Positions 53,943 through 62,108 of a stretch of DNA of 64,000 bases are shown piece by piece. Every line of letters begins with the position of its first letter. The first letter of the stretch is position 1. The DNA comes from Anaerolineae bacterium. Lineage in GTDB: Bacteria > Chloroflexota > Anaerolineae > Aggregatilineales > Phototrophicaceae. The stretch lies in assembly GCA_022841825.1 (NCBI GenBank), contig JALHQT010000006.1, positions 248,001-312,000 on the forward strand. Direction: 5' to 3'. Under the pieces are notes generated by a model that worked only from the letters and a program-made list of their open reading frames with translations, was not told where the DNA came from and searched no databases. The translations under genes were made by a program, and so were the position numbers.

Positions 53943-54236
53943 TTACACGTTGAACAGTTCGATGGTGTCGCCGTCTTGCAGCGTCACAATCGCCTTCTTC
54001 CATTCCTGGCTGCGCCAGGTTTCATGGCGACCACGCATCCCGCGCTTGGCGGGCATAATCAGGGTGTTGACCTTCGTCACCTTGACGTCGAAGATGTTCT
54101 CGACAGCCTGCTTGATCTGCGGCTTGGTGGCAGCCTTGGCGACTTCAAACACGTATTGATTCAGCTCCATGAGCTGCTGCGTTGCTTCGGTGATGACCGG
54201 GCGCAGCAGCACATCATATTCGTGCAACTCAGCCAT
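53943..54236 (-). CDS. rplW: 50S ribosomal protein L23
   Basis: 97 aa from the ATG at 54236, with GGAG 7 bases upstream; the first 19 codons of the open frame lie in rpl[55 protein letters not shown] and [24 protein letters not shown]. At the exit tunnel, where signal recognition particle and trigger factor dock. The start overlaps the rplD stop by 8 bases. Confidence 0.95.
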   Translation of the reverse strand: MAELHEYDVLLRPVITEATQQLMELNQYVFEVAKAATKPQIKQAVENIFDVKVTKVNTLIMPAKRGMRGRHETWRSQEWKKAIVTLQDGDTIELFNV

Positions 54237-54867
54237 TCGCCTTCTCCTGTCCCCAGATTTGCTTGATGACTTCGAGCGCGTCCAGCGACACAATCACGCG
54301 GTCATACTTCAGCAGGTCGCGCACATTCAGGTAGCTGGCACGCAGGGTCTTGGCATCTGCCAGGTTGTTGACACTGCGCTGCACGTTCTCATCGCGGTCT
54401 GCCATCAGGACGAGCTTGGTGTGTTCGCCCGCCAGATTACGCAGGATCGCGTTCATCTCTTTGGTTTTAGGCTGTGCCACCGTCAGCTTTTCGACAAAAA
54501 CGAGCTGCCCATCGCGTAAGCAGGCGCTCAATGCCGAGCGAATGGCACCACGACGCATCTTCTTAGGCATGTCCTTGCTATAGTCGCGCGGCTGCGGTCC
54601 CATCGGGCGACCACCACCGACGAACTGCGTGGCGTTGCGCGCACCGTGACGCGCGCGCCCCGTACCCTTCTGCTTGTACATCTTGGCAGTGGTACGGCTG
54701 ACTTCGCTGCGGCGCTGCACTTTGTGCGTGCCGAGGCGCAGCCCCGCCATCTGGCGGACATATGCCTGATGCATCAACCCAACGTTGATTTCGGCTTCAA
54801 AGATATCGGCGGGCAGTTCAATCGACTTGATCTGCTTACCGTTAGTATCCAGAACTGGAACTTCCAT
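54229..54867 (-). CDS. rplD: 50S ribosomal protein L4
   Basis: 212 aa from the ATG at 54867 with GGAGG 6 bases upstream. KMYKQKGTGRARHGARNATQFVGGGRPMGPQPRDY is the tunnel loop of L4 (about residues 60-94), then KKMRRGAIRSALSACL. In several bacteria L4 also represses the S10 operon; no clear operator was identified here. Overlaps rplW by 8 bases. Confidence 0.95.
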   Translation of the reverse strand: MEVPVLDTNGKQIKSIELPADIFEAEINVGLMHQAYVRQMAGLRLGTHKVQRRSEVSRTTAKMYKQKGTGRARHGARNATQFVGGGRPMGPQPRDYSKDMPKKMRRGAIRSALSACLRDGQLVFVEKLTVAQPKTKEMNAILRNLAGEHTKLVLMADRDENVQRSVNNLADAKTLRASYLNVRDLLKYDRVIVSLDALEVIKQIWGQEKANG

Positions 54868-54890
54868 CGTCATCCTCCTCACCCGCTCGC

Positions 54891-55541
54891 TTATTTCTTG
54901 CTCGTCCAACGGCGAGGACGCGCGGGCTTGACGACCACGATCCCACCATTCGCGCCAGGAACTGAGCCGCGAACGGCGAGCAGATTCTTTTCTGCATCCA
55001 CCACAATCACTTCCAAATTTTCGGCGGTCACGCGATCATTGCCGCTGCGACCCGCCATGCGCTGACCCGGAAAGGTACGCGCGGGGAAAGTGGTCGAACC
55101 GACCGAGCCGGGTGCGCGTTCACGGTCGCTCTGACCGTGCGTCTTGGGCTGGCGATGAAAGCCATGCCGCTTGATCGTGCCGGTGAAGCCGCGTCCTTTG
55201 GACGTGCCAATCACGTCAACACGTTCGCCCTTGGCGAACACGTCCGCCTTAATCTCCTGCCCCTCCGCGACTTCCGCCTCACCATTCTTGATGCGGAATT
55301 CACGCAGCACCCGCAGGGCGGGCAGGTTGTTACGCTTCAGATGACCCAGTTCGCCACGAGACATCCGCTGCGGCTTGGTTTCGCTGAAGCCGAGCTGGAT
55401 GCCGATGTAGCCATCCTTATCCATCGAGCGAACTTGTGTCACATAGCAGGGACCCGCTTCGATGACTGTTACGGGGACTGCATTCCCCTTCTCATCGAAG
55501 ACCTGTGTCATCCCTACCTTCTTACCGATAATGCCCTTCAT
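54891..55541 (-). CDS. rplC: 50S ribosomal protein L3
   Basis: 216 aa from the ATG at 55541 with GGAGG 10 bases upstream. [37 protein letters not shown] and the internal [49 protein letters not shown] (about residues 122-170) are the L3 core that reaches the peptidyl transferase centre. Lies 24 bases before rplD and 91 bases after rpsJ. Confidence 0.96.
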   Translation of the reverse strand: MKGIIGKKVGMTQVFDEKGNAVPVTVIEAGPCYVTQVRSMDKDGYIGIQLGFSETKPQRMSRGELGHLKRNNLPALRVLREFRIKNGEAEVAEGQEIKADVFAKGERVDVIGTSKGRGFTGTIKRHGFHRQPKTHGQSDRERAPGSVGSTTFPARTFPGQRMAGRSGNDRVTAENLEVIVVDAEKNLLAVRGSVPGANGGIVVVKPARPRRWTSKK

Positions 55542-55631
55542 GCTTGTATCGCCTCCACAGGGTCGCCAGGCTGGGCGTCGCCCCATAATCCTTCACGCAT
55601 TGGCGGGCGGCACCTGCCCGCATACGCACGT

Positions 55632-55937
55632 TTAGATCTTGATTTCAATATCGACGCCGGCTGGCAAGTTCAGGCGCATCAGCGTGTCGATGGTCTTGCT
55701 ATCCGGGTCGAGCACCTCAATGAGACGCTTGTGAGTCCGGATCTCGAAATGTTCCTGCGAGTCCTTGTCGATGAACGACGAGCGGCGAACGGTGAACCGT
55801 TCACGCTGTGTCGGCAGCGGCACGGGACCAACCACGCGCGCGCCGGTGCGCTCCGCCGTTTCGACGATGCGCTGCGCCGACTGATCGAGGACGCGATGGT
55901 CATATGCCTTGAGCCGAATACGGATCTTATTTTTCAC
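55632..55937 (-). CDS. rpsJ: 30S ribosomal protein S10
   Basis: 101 aa. GTG start with AGGAG 8 bases upstream. [50 protein letters not shown] and the [20 protein letters not shown] segment are diagnostic of S10 (NusE), which also takes part in transcription antitermination. First gene of the S10 block, but with tuf directly upstream, as in the str-S10 fusion of many bacteria. Confidence 0.96.
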   Translation of the reverse strand: MKNKIRIRLKAYDHRVLDQSAQRIVETAERTGARVVGPVPLPTQRERFTVRRSSFIDKDSQEHFEIRTHKRLIEVLDPDSKTIDTLMRLNLPAGVDIEIKI

Positions 55938-55971
55938 GTTCAGGTCTCCTGGTGACTGTCGCCCCTCAGAC

Positions 55972-56005
55972 GATGCCGGGAGCGCTGGTACATGCTCCCG
56001 GCATC
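55972..56005. repeat. 12-bp hairpin in the tuf-rpsJ gap
   Basis: GATGCCGGGAGC (55972-55983) pairs perfectly with GCTCCCGGCATC (55994-56005) around a 10-base loop. It lies between the tuf stop and rpsJ and has no U-tract, so it is more likely an mRNA processing or attenuation structure than a simple terminator. Confidence 0.7.
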
Positions 56006-56031
56006 ATTGGAGTGCGAACTTTGAGTGCGGG

Positions 56032-57231
56032 TTACTTCAAAATCTCGGTGATGACACCCGCGCCGACCGTCAGACCGCCTTCACGGATGGCGAACTTGGA
56101 CCCTTTTTCGAGCGCCACCGGGGTGATCAGCTCGACTTCGAGGTTCACGTTGTCACCCGGCATGACCATTTCGACGCCATCCGGCAGCTTGACGGTGCCG
56201 GTGACATCCATGGTGCGGATGTAGAACTGCGGGCGGTAGCCGTTGAAGAACGCCTTGTGACGACCACCCTCGTCCTTCTTCAGAACGTACACTTCGCTCA
56301 TGAAGCGGCGATGCGGGGTGATGCTGTTCGGCTTGGCGAGCACCATGCCGCGTTCGACATCGGTACGCTCAATACCGCGCAGGAGGATACCTGCGTTGTC
56401 GCCTGCTTCGGCATTGTCGAGTTCCTTGTGGAACATCTCGATGCCGGTCACGGTGGTCTTCATCGTCTCTTCACGCAGACCGATGATCGCGATTTCCTCG
56501 CCCTTCTGAAGACGACCGCGTTCCACGCGACCGGTGACGACGGTACCACGACCCTTGATCGTGAACACGTCTTCGACCGGCATCAGGAACGGCTTGTCAA
56601 CTTCGCGGGTTGGCGTCGGAATCCAAGTATCCACCGCGTGCATCAGCGCCAGGATTGAAGCATACTCAGGCGCGTTGATGTCGCTGCTGGCGCTTTCGTT
56701 GGCAGCCAGCGCCGAGCCACGCACAATCGGAGTGTCATCGCTGAAGCCGTAGCTGCTGAGAAGTTCGTGCAGTTCCAGCTCCACCAGTTCGAGCAGTTCC
56801 GGGTCATCGAGCTGATCAACCTTGTTCAGGTAGATCACCATCGCCGGCACTTCGACCTGGCGGGCGAGCAGTACGTGTTCGCGCGTCTGCGGCATGGGAC
56901 CATCGGGAGCGCTGACGACGAGGATTGCGCCGTCCATCTGCGCCGCACCAGTGATCATGTTCTTGATATAGTCACGGTGACCAGGGCAGTCGACATGCGC
57001 GTAGTGGCGCGCATCGGTCTCATACTCAACGTGACGGATGTTGATGGTGATACCACGTGCGCGTTCTTCGGGCGCGTTGTCGATATCGCCGTATGCCATC
57101 TTCTGCGCTTTACCCGCAAGCGCCAGCGTCTTGGTGATCGCGGCGGTCAGCGTCGTCTTACCATGGTCAACGTGACCGATGGTGCCGATGTTCACATGCG
57201 GTTTACTGCGCTGGAACTTTTCCTTCGCCAT
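56032..57231 (-). CDS. tuf: Elongation factor Tu
   Basis: 399 aa GTPase that delivers aminoacyl-tRNA to the ribosome. G1 GHVDHGKT (19-26), switch [11 protein letters not shown]4 NKVD (standard NKCD), G5 SAL. Domains 2 and 3 follow with [13 protein letters not shown] and [19 protein letters not shown] single copy is visible here; the block normally has one tuf after fusA. Separated from fusA by 146 bases that contain a 26-base perfect palindrome. Confidence 0.97.
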   Translation of the reverse strand: MAKEKFQRSKPHVNIGTIGHVDHGKTTLTAAITKTLALAGKAQKMAYGDIDNAPEERARGITINIRHVEYETDARHYAHVDCPGHRDYIKNMITGAAQMDGAILVVSAPDGPMPQTREHVLLARQVEVPAMVIYLNKVDQLDDPELLELVELELHELLSSYGFSDDTPIVRGSALAANESASSDINAPEYASILALMHAVDTWIPTPTREVDKPFLMPVEDVFTIKGRGTVVTGRVERGRLQKGEEIAIIGLREETMKTTVTGIEMFHKELDNAEAGDNAGILLRGIERTDVERGMVLAKPNSITPHRRFMSEVYVLKKDEGGRHKAFFNGYRPQFYIRTMDVTGTVKLPDGVEMVMPGDNVNLEVELITPVALEKGSKFAIREGGLTVGAGVITEILK

Positions 57232-57338
57232 GCTTTTCCCTCTTGCTCCGTCTATCTACAACATCCCGGCATCACTGCCTTTTTAAGCGCTTCTTCAGCG
57301 CAGTGGGATCAAACCAGTTCAAACAACCTCACCATTTC

Positions 57339-57364
57339 GGCGGGCGAGGCATGCCTCGCCCGCC
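57339..57364. repeat. Perfect 26-base palindrome between fusA and tuf
   Basis: GGCGGGCGAGGCA followed by its exact complement. The inner GAGGCATGCCTC is the same core as in the element at 6224. It lies 14 bases after the fusA stop. Confidence 0.85.
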
Positions 57365-57377
57365 AAGGGGTGAAGTC

Positions 57378-59483
57378 TTACGACGCGCCCTTGATGACGT
57401 CATCCGCAACCGACTGCGGTGCCGGGCTGTACTTCTCGAATTCCATCGTGAAGCTGCCACGTCCCTGCGTCATGCTGCGAAGCTGGGTCGCATAACCAAA
57501 CATCTCGCCGAGCGGCACGTTGGCACGCACCGAAGTGCTGCCCGCGCCGCGCGGTTCCATGCCCGCGATAATCCCACGACGCGACGACAGGTCGCCGACA
57601 ATCGTCCCGGTGTGTTCATCGGGGACGACGACTTCGACTTTCATCGTCGGCTCCAGCAAAATCGGTCTGGCGCGCTTGAAGGCATCCTTCAGGCATATCG
57701 AACCCGCGACCTTGAACGCCATTTCTGACGAGTCAACATCGTGGTATGCGCCGTCGACCAGCGTCGCCTTGACGCCGACGACCGGATACCCCGCCAGAAT
57801 GCCGCCCGCGACCGCTTCGCGCATGCCGTTTTCGGTCGGGCGGATGAACTCGCGCGGCACCGTGCCACCCTTCGTCGCATCGACGAACAGGAAGCCGTCC
57901 TTCGCCAACTCTGCCTCTTCGTCCGGCAGAGGTTCAAATTCGATGACAACGCGGGCGTATTGACCCGAACCGCCCGTCTGGCGCTTGAACGTGGTGTCCT
58001 CGCGTACCTGACGAGTGATGGTTTCGCGATACGCCACGCGCGGTCTGCCGACGGTTGCTTCGACACCAAACTCGCGCTTCATGCGATCCACGAGGACTTC
58101 CAGGTGGAGTTCACCCATCCCCTTGATCTTGGTCTGACCGAGCTTGTCGTCGACCTCGATCTTGAAGGTGGGGTCTTCTTCCGCCAGGCGGCGCAGCGCG
58201 TTGCCCATCTTATCCTGGTCTGCCTTGGTATTCGGCTCGACCGCGACTTCGATGACCGGTTCGGGGAAGCTGATCTTCTCCAGAACAATCGGGTTGTTCT
58301 CGTCCGACAGCGTATCGCCCGTGAAGGTGTCCTTCAACGCGAGGATGGCAGCGATGTCGCCCGCACGCACTTCTTCAATGTCCTCGCGGCTATCGGCGAA
58401 CATGCGGACAATACGCCCGACACGCTCACGATTGCCTTTGGTCGTATTCATCATCATCGAACCCGCCTTGACCACGCCCGAATAGACGCGGAAGAAAGCG
58501 AGACGACCGACGAACGGGTCAGTGATGATCTTAAAGACCAGCGCTGCCGTCGGTTCCTTGCTATCTGCCCTGCGCACCAGTACCTCGTCCGTCTTCGGGT
58601 GGGTCCCGGTGACGGGCGGGATGTCCAGCGGCGAAGGCAGCAGATCGACCACGCGGTCGAGCAGAGTCTGGACGCCCTTGTTCTTGAGCGCCGAACCACA
58701 GCAGACAGGCTGAATCTTGCTAGCGATAGTCGCCGCGCGCATCGCGCCCATCAGTTCGTCATTGTTGATCTCTTCGCCCATCAGGTACTTCTCGGTCAGG
58801 AAGTCGTCATTTTCGACCACCTTCTCGATCATTTCCTGGCGGCGGGTTTCTGCCTGCTCACGGTGCGACTCAGGGATGTCGTGAAGCTGGATGTCGTTGC
58901 CCATTTCACCGTCGTAGGTGATGAGCTTCATCGCGACCAGATCGATGATGCCCTTGAAGTCCGCGCCTTCGCCGTAGGGCAGTTGAATGACCACCGGGTT
59001 ACCATGAACGCGCTCGATGATCATATCGACGCAGCGCTGGAAGTTGGCACCCGTGCGGTCGATCTTATTCACAAAGCAGATACGCGGCACCCCATAGGAG
59101 TTCGCCTGACGCCACACCGTCTCCGACTGTGGCTCGACACCTGCCACACCGTCAAACACGACGACGCCGCCATCCAGTACGCGCAAACTGCGCTGAACTT
59201 CTGCGGTGAAGTCAACGTGCCCTGGAGTGTCGATAACATTGATTTGATGCCCCCGCCACGAAGCAGTGACCGCCGCAGCGGTGATCGTAATCCCGCGTTC
59301 GCGCTCCTGATCCATGTAGTCGGTGGTCGCAGCACCTTCATGAACCTCGCCGATTTTGTGAACCATGCCTGTGTAATAGAGGACACGTTCGGTCGTCGTC
59401 GTCTTGCCCGCGTCAATATGAGCGATGATGCCGATATTGCGGACATTGTTCAGGTCGTGTGCTGTTTCAGTTTTCTTCGCCAT
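57378..59483 (-). CDS. fusA: Elongation factor G
   Basis: 701 aa translocation GTPase. G1 [12 protein letters not shown] (residues about 19-30), switch [11 protein letters not shown]4 [10 protein letters not shown], then domains II to V ([34 protein letters not shown], and the [19 protein letters not shown] segment in domain V). Normal length. Between rpsG and tuf, spacing 48 and 146 bases. No second copy is seen in the window. Confidence 0.97.
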   Translation of the reverse strand: MAKKTETAHDLNNVRNIGIIAHIDAGKTTTTERVLYYTGMVHKIGEVHEGAATTDYMDQERERGITITAAAVTASWRGHQINVIDTPGHVDFTAEVQRSLRVLDGGVVVFDGVAGVEPQSETVWRQANSYGVPRICFVNKIDRTGANFQRCVDMIIERVHGNPVVIQLPYGEGADFKGIIDLVAMKLITYDGEMGNDIQLHDIPESHREQAETRRQEMIEKVVENDDFLTEKYLMGEEINNDELMGAMRAATIASKIQPVCCGSALKNKGVQTLLDRVVDLLPSPLDIPPVTGTHPKTDEVLVRRADSKEPTAALVFKIITDPFVGRLAFFRVYSGVVKAGSMMMNTTKGNRERVGRIVRMFADSREDIEEVRAGDIAAILALKDTFTGDTLSDENNPIVLEKISFPEPVIEVAVEPNTKADQDKMGNALRRLAEEDPTFKIEVDDKLGQTKIKGMGELHLEVLVDRMKREFGVEATVGRPRVAYRETITRQVREDTTFKRQTGGSGQYARVVIEFEPLPDEEAELAKDGFLFVDATKGGTVPREFIRPTENGMREAVAGGILAGYPVVGVKATLVDGAYHDVDSSEMAFKVAGSICLKDAFKRARPILLEPTMKVEVVVPDEHTGTIVGDLSSRRGIIAGMEPRGAGSTSVRANVPLGEMFGYATQLRSMTQGRGSFTMEFEKYSPAPQSVADDVIKGAS

Positions 59484-59531
59484 GCTCTCTCGTTTCGTCT
59501 TTCTGAGCCTTCGCCATCACGAAGAAATCGC

Positions 59532-59999
59532 CTAACGGAAGTGCGCAAAGGCGCGATTGGCTTCCGCCATACGATGCGTATCGTCCTTTTTCTTGATCGA
59601 GTTGCCCTGGTTGTTGAAGGCATCCATCAACTCGCCAGCCAGCTTCTCGCTCATATTGCGTCCGCCGCGTGCACGGGAATAGTCGAGGATCCAGCGCATC
59701 GCCAGCGTGAGCGAGCGTTCGTGGGGAACTTCGACCGGAACCTGGTACGTCGCACCGCCGACGCGCATCGGCTTGACTTCAATGGCAGGCATCACATTAC
59801 GGAGTGCCTGTTCCATCACATCAATCGGATGCTTCTTCAGGCGTTCTTCAATCAATTCGAGCGCGGTGTACATCAGGTTCTGCGCAGTACTCTTCTTACC
59901 GCCGCGCATCATACGGTTGATAATCATCTGGACATGCAGATTGTTGTACTTCTGATCCACCGGCGTTTCGCGCTTCGGCGGTCGGTTACGTCTGGACAT
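59532..59999 (-). CDS. rpsG: 30S ribosomal protein S7
   Basis: 155 aa, initiates assembly of the small-subunit head; in E. coli it represses the str operon. MSRRNRPPKRETPVDQKYNNLHVQMIINRMMRGGKKSTAQNLMYTALELIEER (positions 1-53) and the GGRNMSEKLAGELMDAFNNQGNSIKKKDDTHRMAEANRAFAHFR C-terminus are diagnostic. Lies 12 bases after rpsL. Confidence 0.96.
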   Translation of the reverse strand: MSRRNRPPKRETPVDQKYNNLHVQMIINRMMRGGKKSTAQNLMYTALELIEERLKKHPIDVMEQALRNVMPAIEVKPMRVGGATYQVPVEVPHERSLTLAMRWILDYSRARGGRNMSEKLAGELMDAFNNQGNSIKKKDDTHRMAEANRAFAHFR

Positions 60000-60011
60000 C
60001 GGCTCGCCTCT

Positions 60012-60461
60012 TTACTTCTTCTTGCCTGCTGGTGCAGCCTGACCTGGCTTCGGACGCTTCGCGCCGTACTTGCTGCGTCCCTGCTTGCGGTTCTTCACGC
60101 CATCGGTATCCAGCGTGCCGCGCACAATGTGGTAACGAACACCGGGGAGATCCTTCACACGACCGCCGCGCACCAGCACGACGCTGTGCTCCTGAAGCCC
60201 GTGCCCCTCGCCGGGGATGTAGGCGGTGACTTCGATACCATTCGATAGACGAACACGCGCGACCTTACGCAGCGCCGAGTTCGGCTTCTTGGGGGTCATC
60301 GTCTTCACGACTGTGCAGACGCCGCGCTTCTGCGGGGACCCTGCCTTCGTGCGTATGCGCCGCTGCTTGAAGACATTCAAGCCATACTGAAGGGCGGGAG
60401 CTTTACTCTTCCACTTCTTCGGTTTGCGACCCTTACGCACCAACTGATTGATGGTTGGCAT
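60012..60461 (-). CDS. rpsL: 30S ribosomal protein S12
   Basis: 149 aa from the ATG at 60461 ([11 protein letters not shown], the universal start); a four-codon upstream extension is not supported. The decoding-centre loop [13 protein letters not shown] (about 54-66) has the wild-type Lys expected for streptomycin sensitivity, and [31 protein letters not shown] follows. It has the 13-15 residue insert ([17 protein letters not shown]) also known from Bacillus-type S12. First gene of the str block; a terminator-like hairpin lies 36 bases before its ATG. Confidence 0.97.
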   Translation of the reverse strand: MPTINQLVRKGRKPKKWKSKAPALQYGLNVFKQRRIRTKAGSPQKRGVCTVVKTMTPKKPNSALRKVARVRLSNGIEVTAYIPGEGHGLQEHSVVLVRGGRVKDLPGVRYHIVRGTLDTDGVKNRKQGRSKYGAKRPKPGQAAPAGKKK

Positions 60462-60494
60462 ACACGACTCCACTTAGTCTTGCTATAGGCACGC

Positions 60495-60525
60495 AAAAAG
60501 GCGTACTCACTACGAGCAACGCCTT
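60495..60525 (-). terminator. Terminator-like hairpin in the rpsL leader (possible attenuator)
   Basis: Minus strand: AAGGCGT (60519-60525) pairs with ACGCCTT (60498-60504), inner GAG/CTC pairing in the 14-base loop, then TTTTT (60495-60499). It lies about 115 bases after the predicted promoter and 33 bases before rpsL. A terminator here must be controlled for the operon to be expressed. Confidence 0.6.
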
Positions 60526-60645
60526 CTATGCTGCTGACCATGGCGAGCCAATCCGCCGCGCGGAACGCTATCGCCACCTTTCGCTCAGTTCGACGTCTGC
60601 ATCGCCTTGTGACAAGGTTACAGTCGTCGTACAAGTTAGGTTGTC

Positions 60646-60674
60646 ATGTTAGCATTCAGGGGGGGCAACGTCAA
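60646..60674 (-). promoter_or_regulatory. Predicted promoter of the rpsL operon
   Basis: Minus strand TTGACG (60669-60674), 17-base spacer, TAACAT (60646-60651). It is the best sigma-70-type match upstream of rpsL and gives a leader of about 178 bases. The 256-base gap 60474-60729 otherwise holds only the two hairpins listed. Confidence 0.55.
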
Positions 60675-60687
60675 GGGTGGTGGCGGC

Positions 60688-60724
60688 GCAGCGTGCAGGC
60701 GCTGTTCGCTCGCCTGGACGCTGC
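60688..60724 (-). terminator. Hairpin after the FHA/receiver gene
   Basis: Minus strand GCAGCGT-C-CAGGCG pairs with CGCCTG-C-ACGCTGC (one C/C mismatch) around a 9-base loop, beginning 5 bases after the stop of the FHA/receiver gene. No U-tract; likely transcript end or barrier. Confidence 0.5.
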
Positions 60725-60729
60725 AAGCG

Positions 60730-61650
60730 CTACAAAGCAGGCTGCAACCCGACCAGCCGACTGACGGATTGCACGATGTCTTCCACGCTGACAGGCTTGG
60801 GCATGAACGAGTCTGCGCCCGCATCCAGCGCCTGTGCCTTCTGATAGGCGCTCGACGACGCGGAAATCGCAATGATCGGCACATGCGGGTGGGGGTTGTT
60901 CTTGCGTACGTAGCGGAGGAAGTCCAGCCCGTTAAAATCCGGCAGCATCAAATCGAGGATGATCACATCCGGCATCCCCTGGATGACCACACTCAGCGCA
61001 TTCACGACACTCGTGACGCATGTTACATGGTAGCCCGCGCGTTCAAGAGTCACCCGGAACACTTCCGCGACACTCTGGTCATCTTCGACAATCAGCAGGT
61101 GCTTGTGATGCTGGAGGCGCGCCAGTTCCTGGGTTTGCCGGTTCAGGTTTTCCGTCGTGGGCACCTGCGAAGTCACGTCATGCGCCGGAACCACCGCGAA
61201 CAGCACCTGAAGACGAAGCTGCCCAATCATGATCTGATCGCCATGTCGCAGACGATACCGTTGATGCGGCTGGAGGGGGACATTGTTCAGGCGTGTGCCA
61301 TTGGTGCTGTTCAAATCCTTGAGGTACAACCGCCCCTCAAACACCTCGATCACGGCGTGTTTGCGCGACACCCCCATCGCAAATGCGTTGTAGGGCAACA
61401 GGTCGATTTCGGGAAAAATCCGCTGATCATTGTCGCTGCGACCGATGACCATGTCAGCCTGGACGCGCGCCTGGAGAGTCGAGGCGGTACCGACGACGCG
61501 CAGCTCAATCACCCAGGGCAGCGACGTATCGAGAGGACCCGTGACGGCAGGGTGGAGAGGCGCAGTATTGTTGGCAGGCGACGGCTCAATGCCCGCCAGG
61601 GGACGAGTCAACAACTGCTGTTTGGTCTTAGGTTGCTGGCTCATGGTCAT
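60730..61650 (-). CDS. FHA domain and response-regulator receiver fusion
   Basis: 306 aa. FHA domain about residues 55-150 with the phosphothreonine-binding pattern GRS (70-72), VSRKHA (94-99) and NSTNGT (114-119). Receiver domain 184-303: acidic pocket E189-D190-D191, phospho-acceptor Asp233 in ILDLMLPDFNG, Ser263 in place of the usual Thr/Ser, Lys285 in MPKPVS. It may link Ser/Thr kinase signalling to a two-component phosphorelay. No kinase gene is adjacent. Its transcription precedes, and may read into, the rpsL operon. Confidence 0.9.
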   Translation of the reverse strand: MTMSQQPKTKQQLLTRPLAGIEPSPANNTAPLHPAVTGPLDTSLPWVIELRVVGTASTLQARVQADMVIGRSDNDQRIFPEIDLLPYNAFAMGVSRKHAVIEVFEGRLYLKDLNSTNGTRLNNVPLQPHQRYRLRHGDQIMIGQLRLQVLFAVVPAHDVTSQVPTTENLNRQTQELARLQHHKHLLIVEDDQSVAEVFRVTLERAGYHVTCVTSVVNALSVVIQGMPDVIILDLMLPDFNGLDFLRYVRKNNPHPHVPIIAISASSSAYQKAQALDAGADSFMPKPVSVEDIVQSVSRLVGLQPAL

Positions 61651-61807
61651 TGTCTGTCCGCTCTCTCAACATACGCCCAGGTTGGCGTACCCGCCCGGCT
61701 GCCGATATTCTCTCAGTATACGCCCCAATCCATATAGTGCTTAAGTAACAAGCCTTAAGGATTAATCTTCGTGCCGTTTTTTTACCTTTCTAACTTTAAG
61801 GGGCAAT

Positions 61808-61915
61808 GAGAAACAAAATGCCCCGCTTGAGCGGGGCATGTGATTGCTGTGTGAGGCATTAAAAGCAATTTGTGAAAAGCAATTTAGTGTGCGCCTCACA
61901 CGATTTAACTTTCTA
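61808..61915 (-). ncRNA. Candidate small structured RNA (novel)
   Basis: About 108 nt minus-strand transcript predicted from a promoter at 61922-61949 to a terminator at 61811-61839. It has a 9-bp closed stem GTGTGAGGC (61893-61901) with GCCTCACAC (61849-61857), whose loop contains AAATTGCTTTT twice, 3 bases apart (61875-61885 and 61861-61871). No open reading frame with a ribosome binding site is seen. It is not 4.5S, tmRNA, RNase P or 6S RNA by any signature I recognise. The region is AT-richer than its neighbours. Confidence 0.55.
61811..61839 (-). terminator. Intrinsic terminator of the candidate small RNA
   Basis: Minus strand ATGCCCCGC (61831-61839), loop TCAA, GCGGGGCAT (61818-61826), then TTTTGTTT. 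Perfect 9-bp GC-rich stem with a U-tract. Confidence 0.8.
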
Positions 61916-61921
61916 CTCATC

Positions 61922-61949
61922 AATATACGGTGTTTTAAGAGAATGTCAA
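61922..61949 (-). promoter_or_regulatory. Strong predicted promoter for the candidate small RNA
   Basis: Minus strand consensus TTGACA (61944-61949), 16-base spacer, TATATT (61922-61927). The best -35 in the window. The rest of the 458-base gap (61651-62108) is non-coding: 61950-62108 holds no other clear feature apart from a second TTGACA at 62044 without a -10. Confidence 0.65.
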
Positions 61950-62108
61950 ATGCCCCACGCCCCGCTTAAACGTTTACAAGAATCCTTTCGTACAGCTTGC
62001 ACAATACAAAAACGTAGCACAACGTTGTCATCTTTTTGCACGCTGTCAAGACACCCTGTGCGGGAGGCGGCGGAACAGGGCGAACCCTACGCCGCTGTCC
62101 CGACTTCA

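Noticed and set aside
57741-60248. An 835-codon open frame antisense to rpsL, rpsG and fusA, and others antisense to rplB and rplE
   Set aside because: They are mirror frames of highly conserved GC-rich ribosomal genes; the opposite strand encodes unmistakable EF-G, S7, S12 and L2, and the antisense frames have no ribosome binding site or family pattern.
61808-61915. Identity as 4.5S, 6S or tmRNA
   Set aside because: No tag-coding region, no SRP loop signature (GGAAGCA), and too short for 6S; hence listed as novel.
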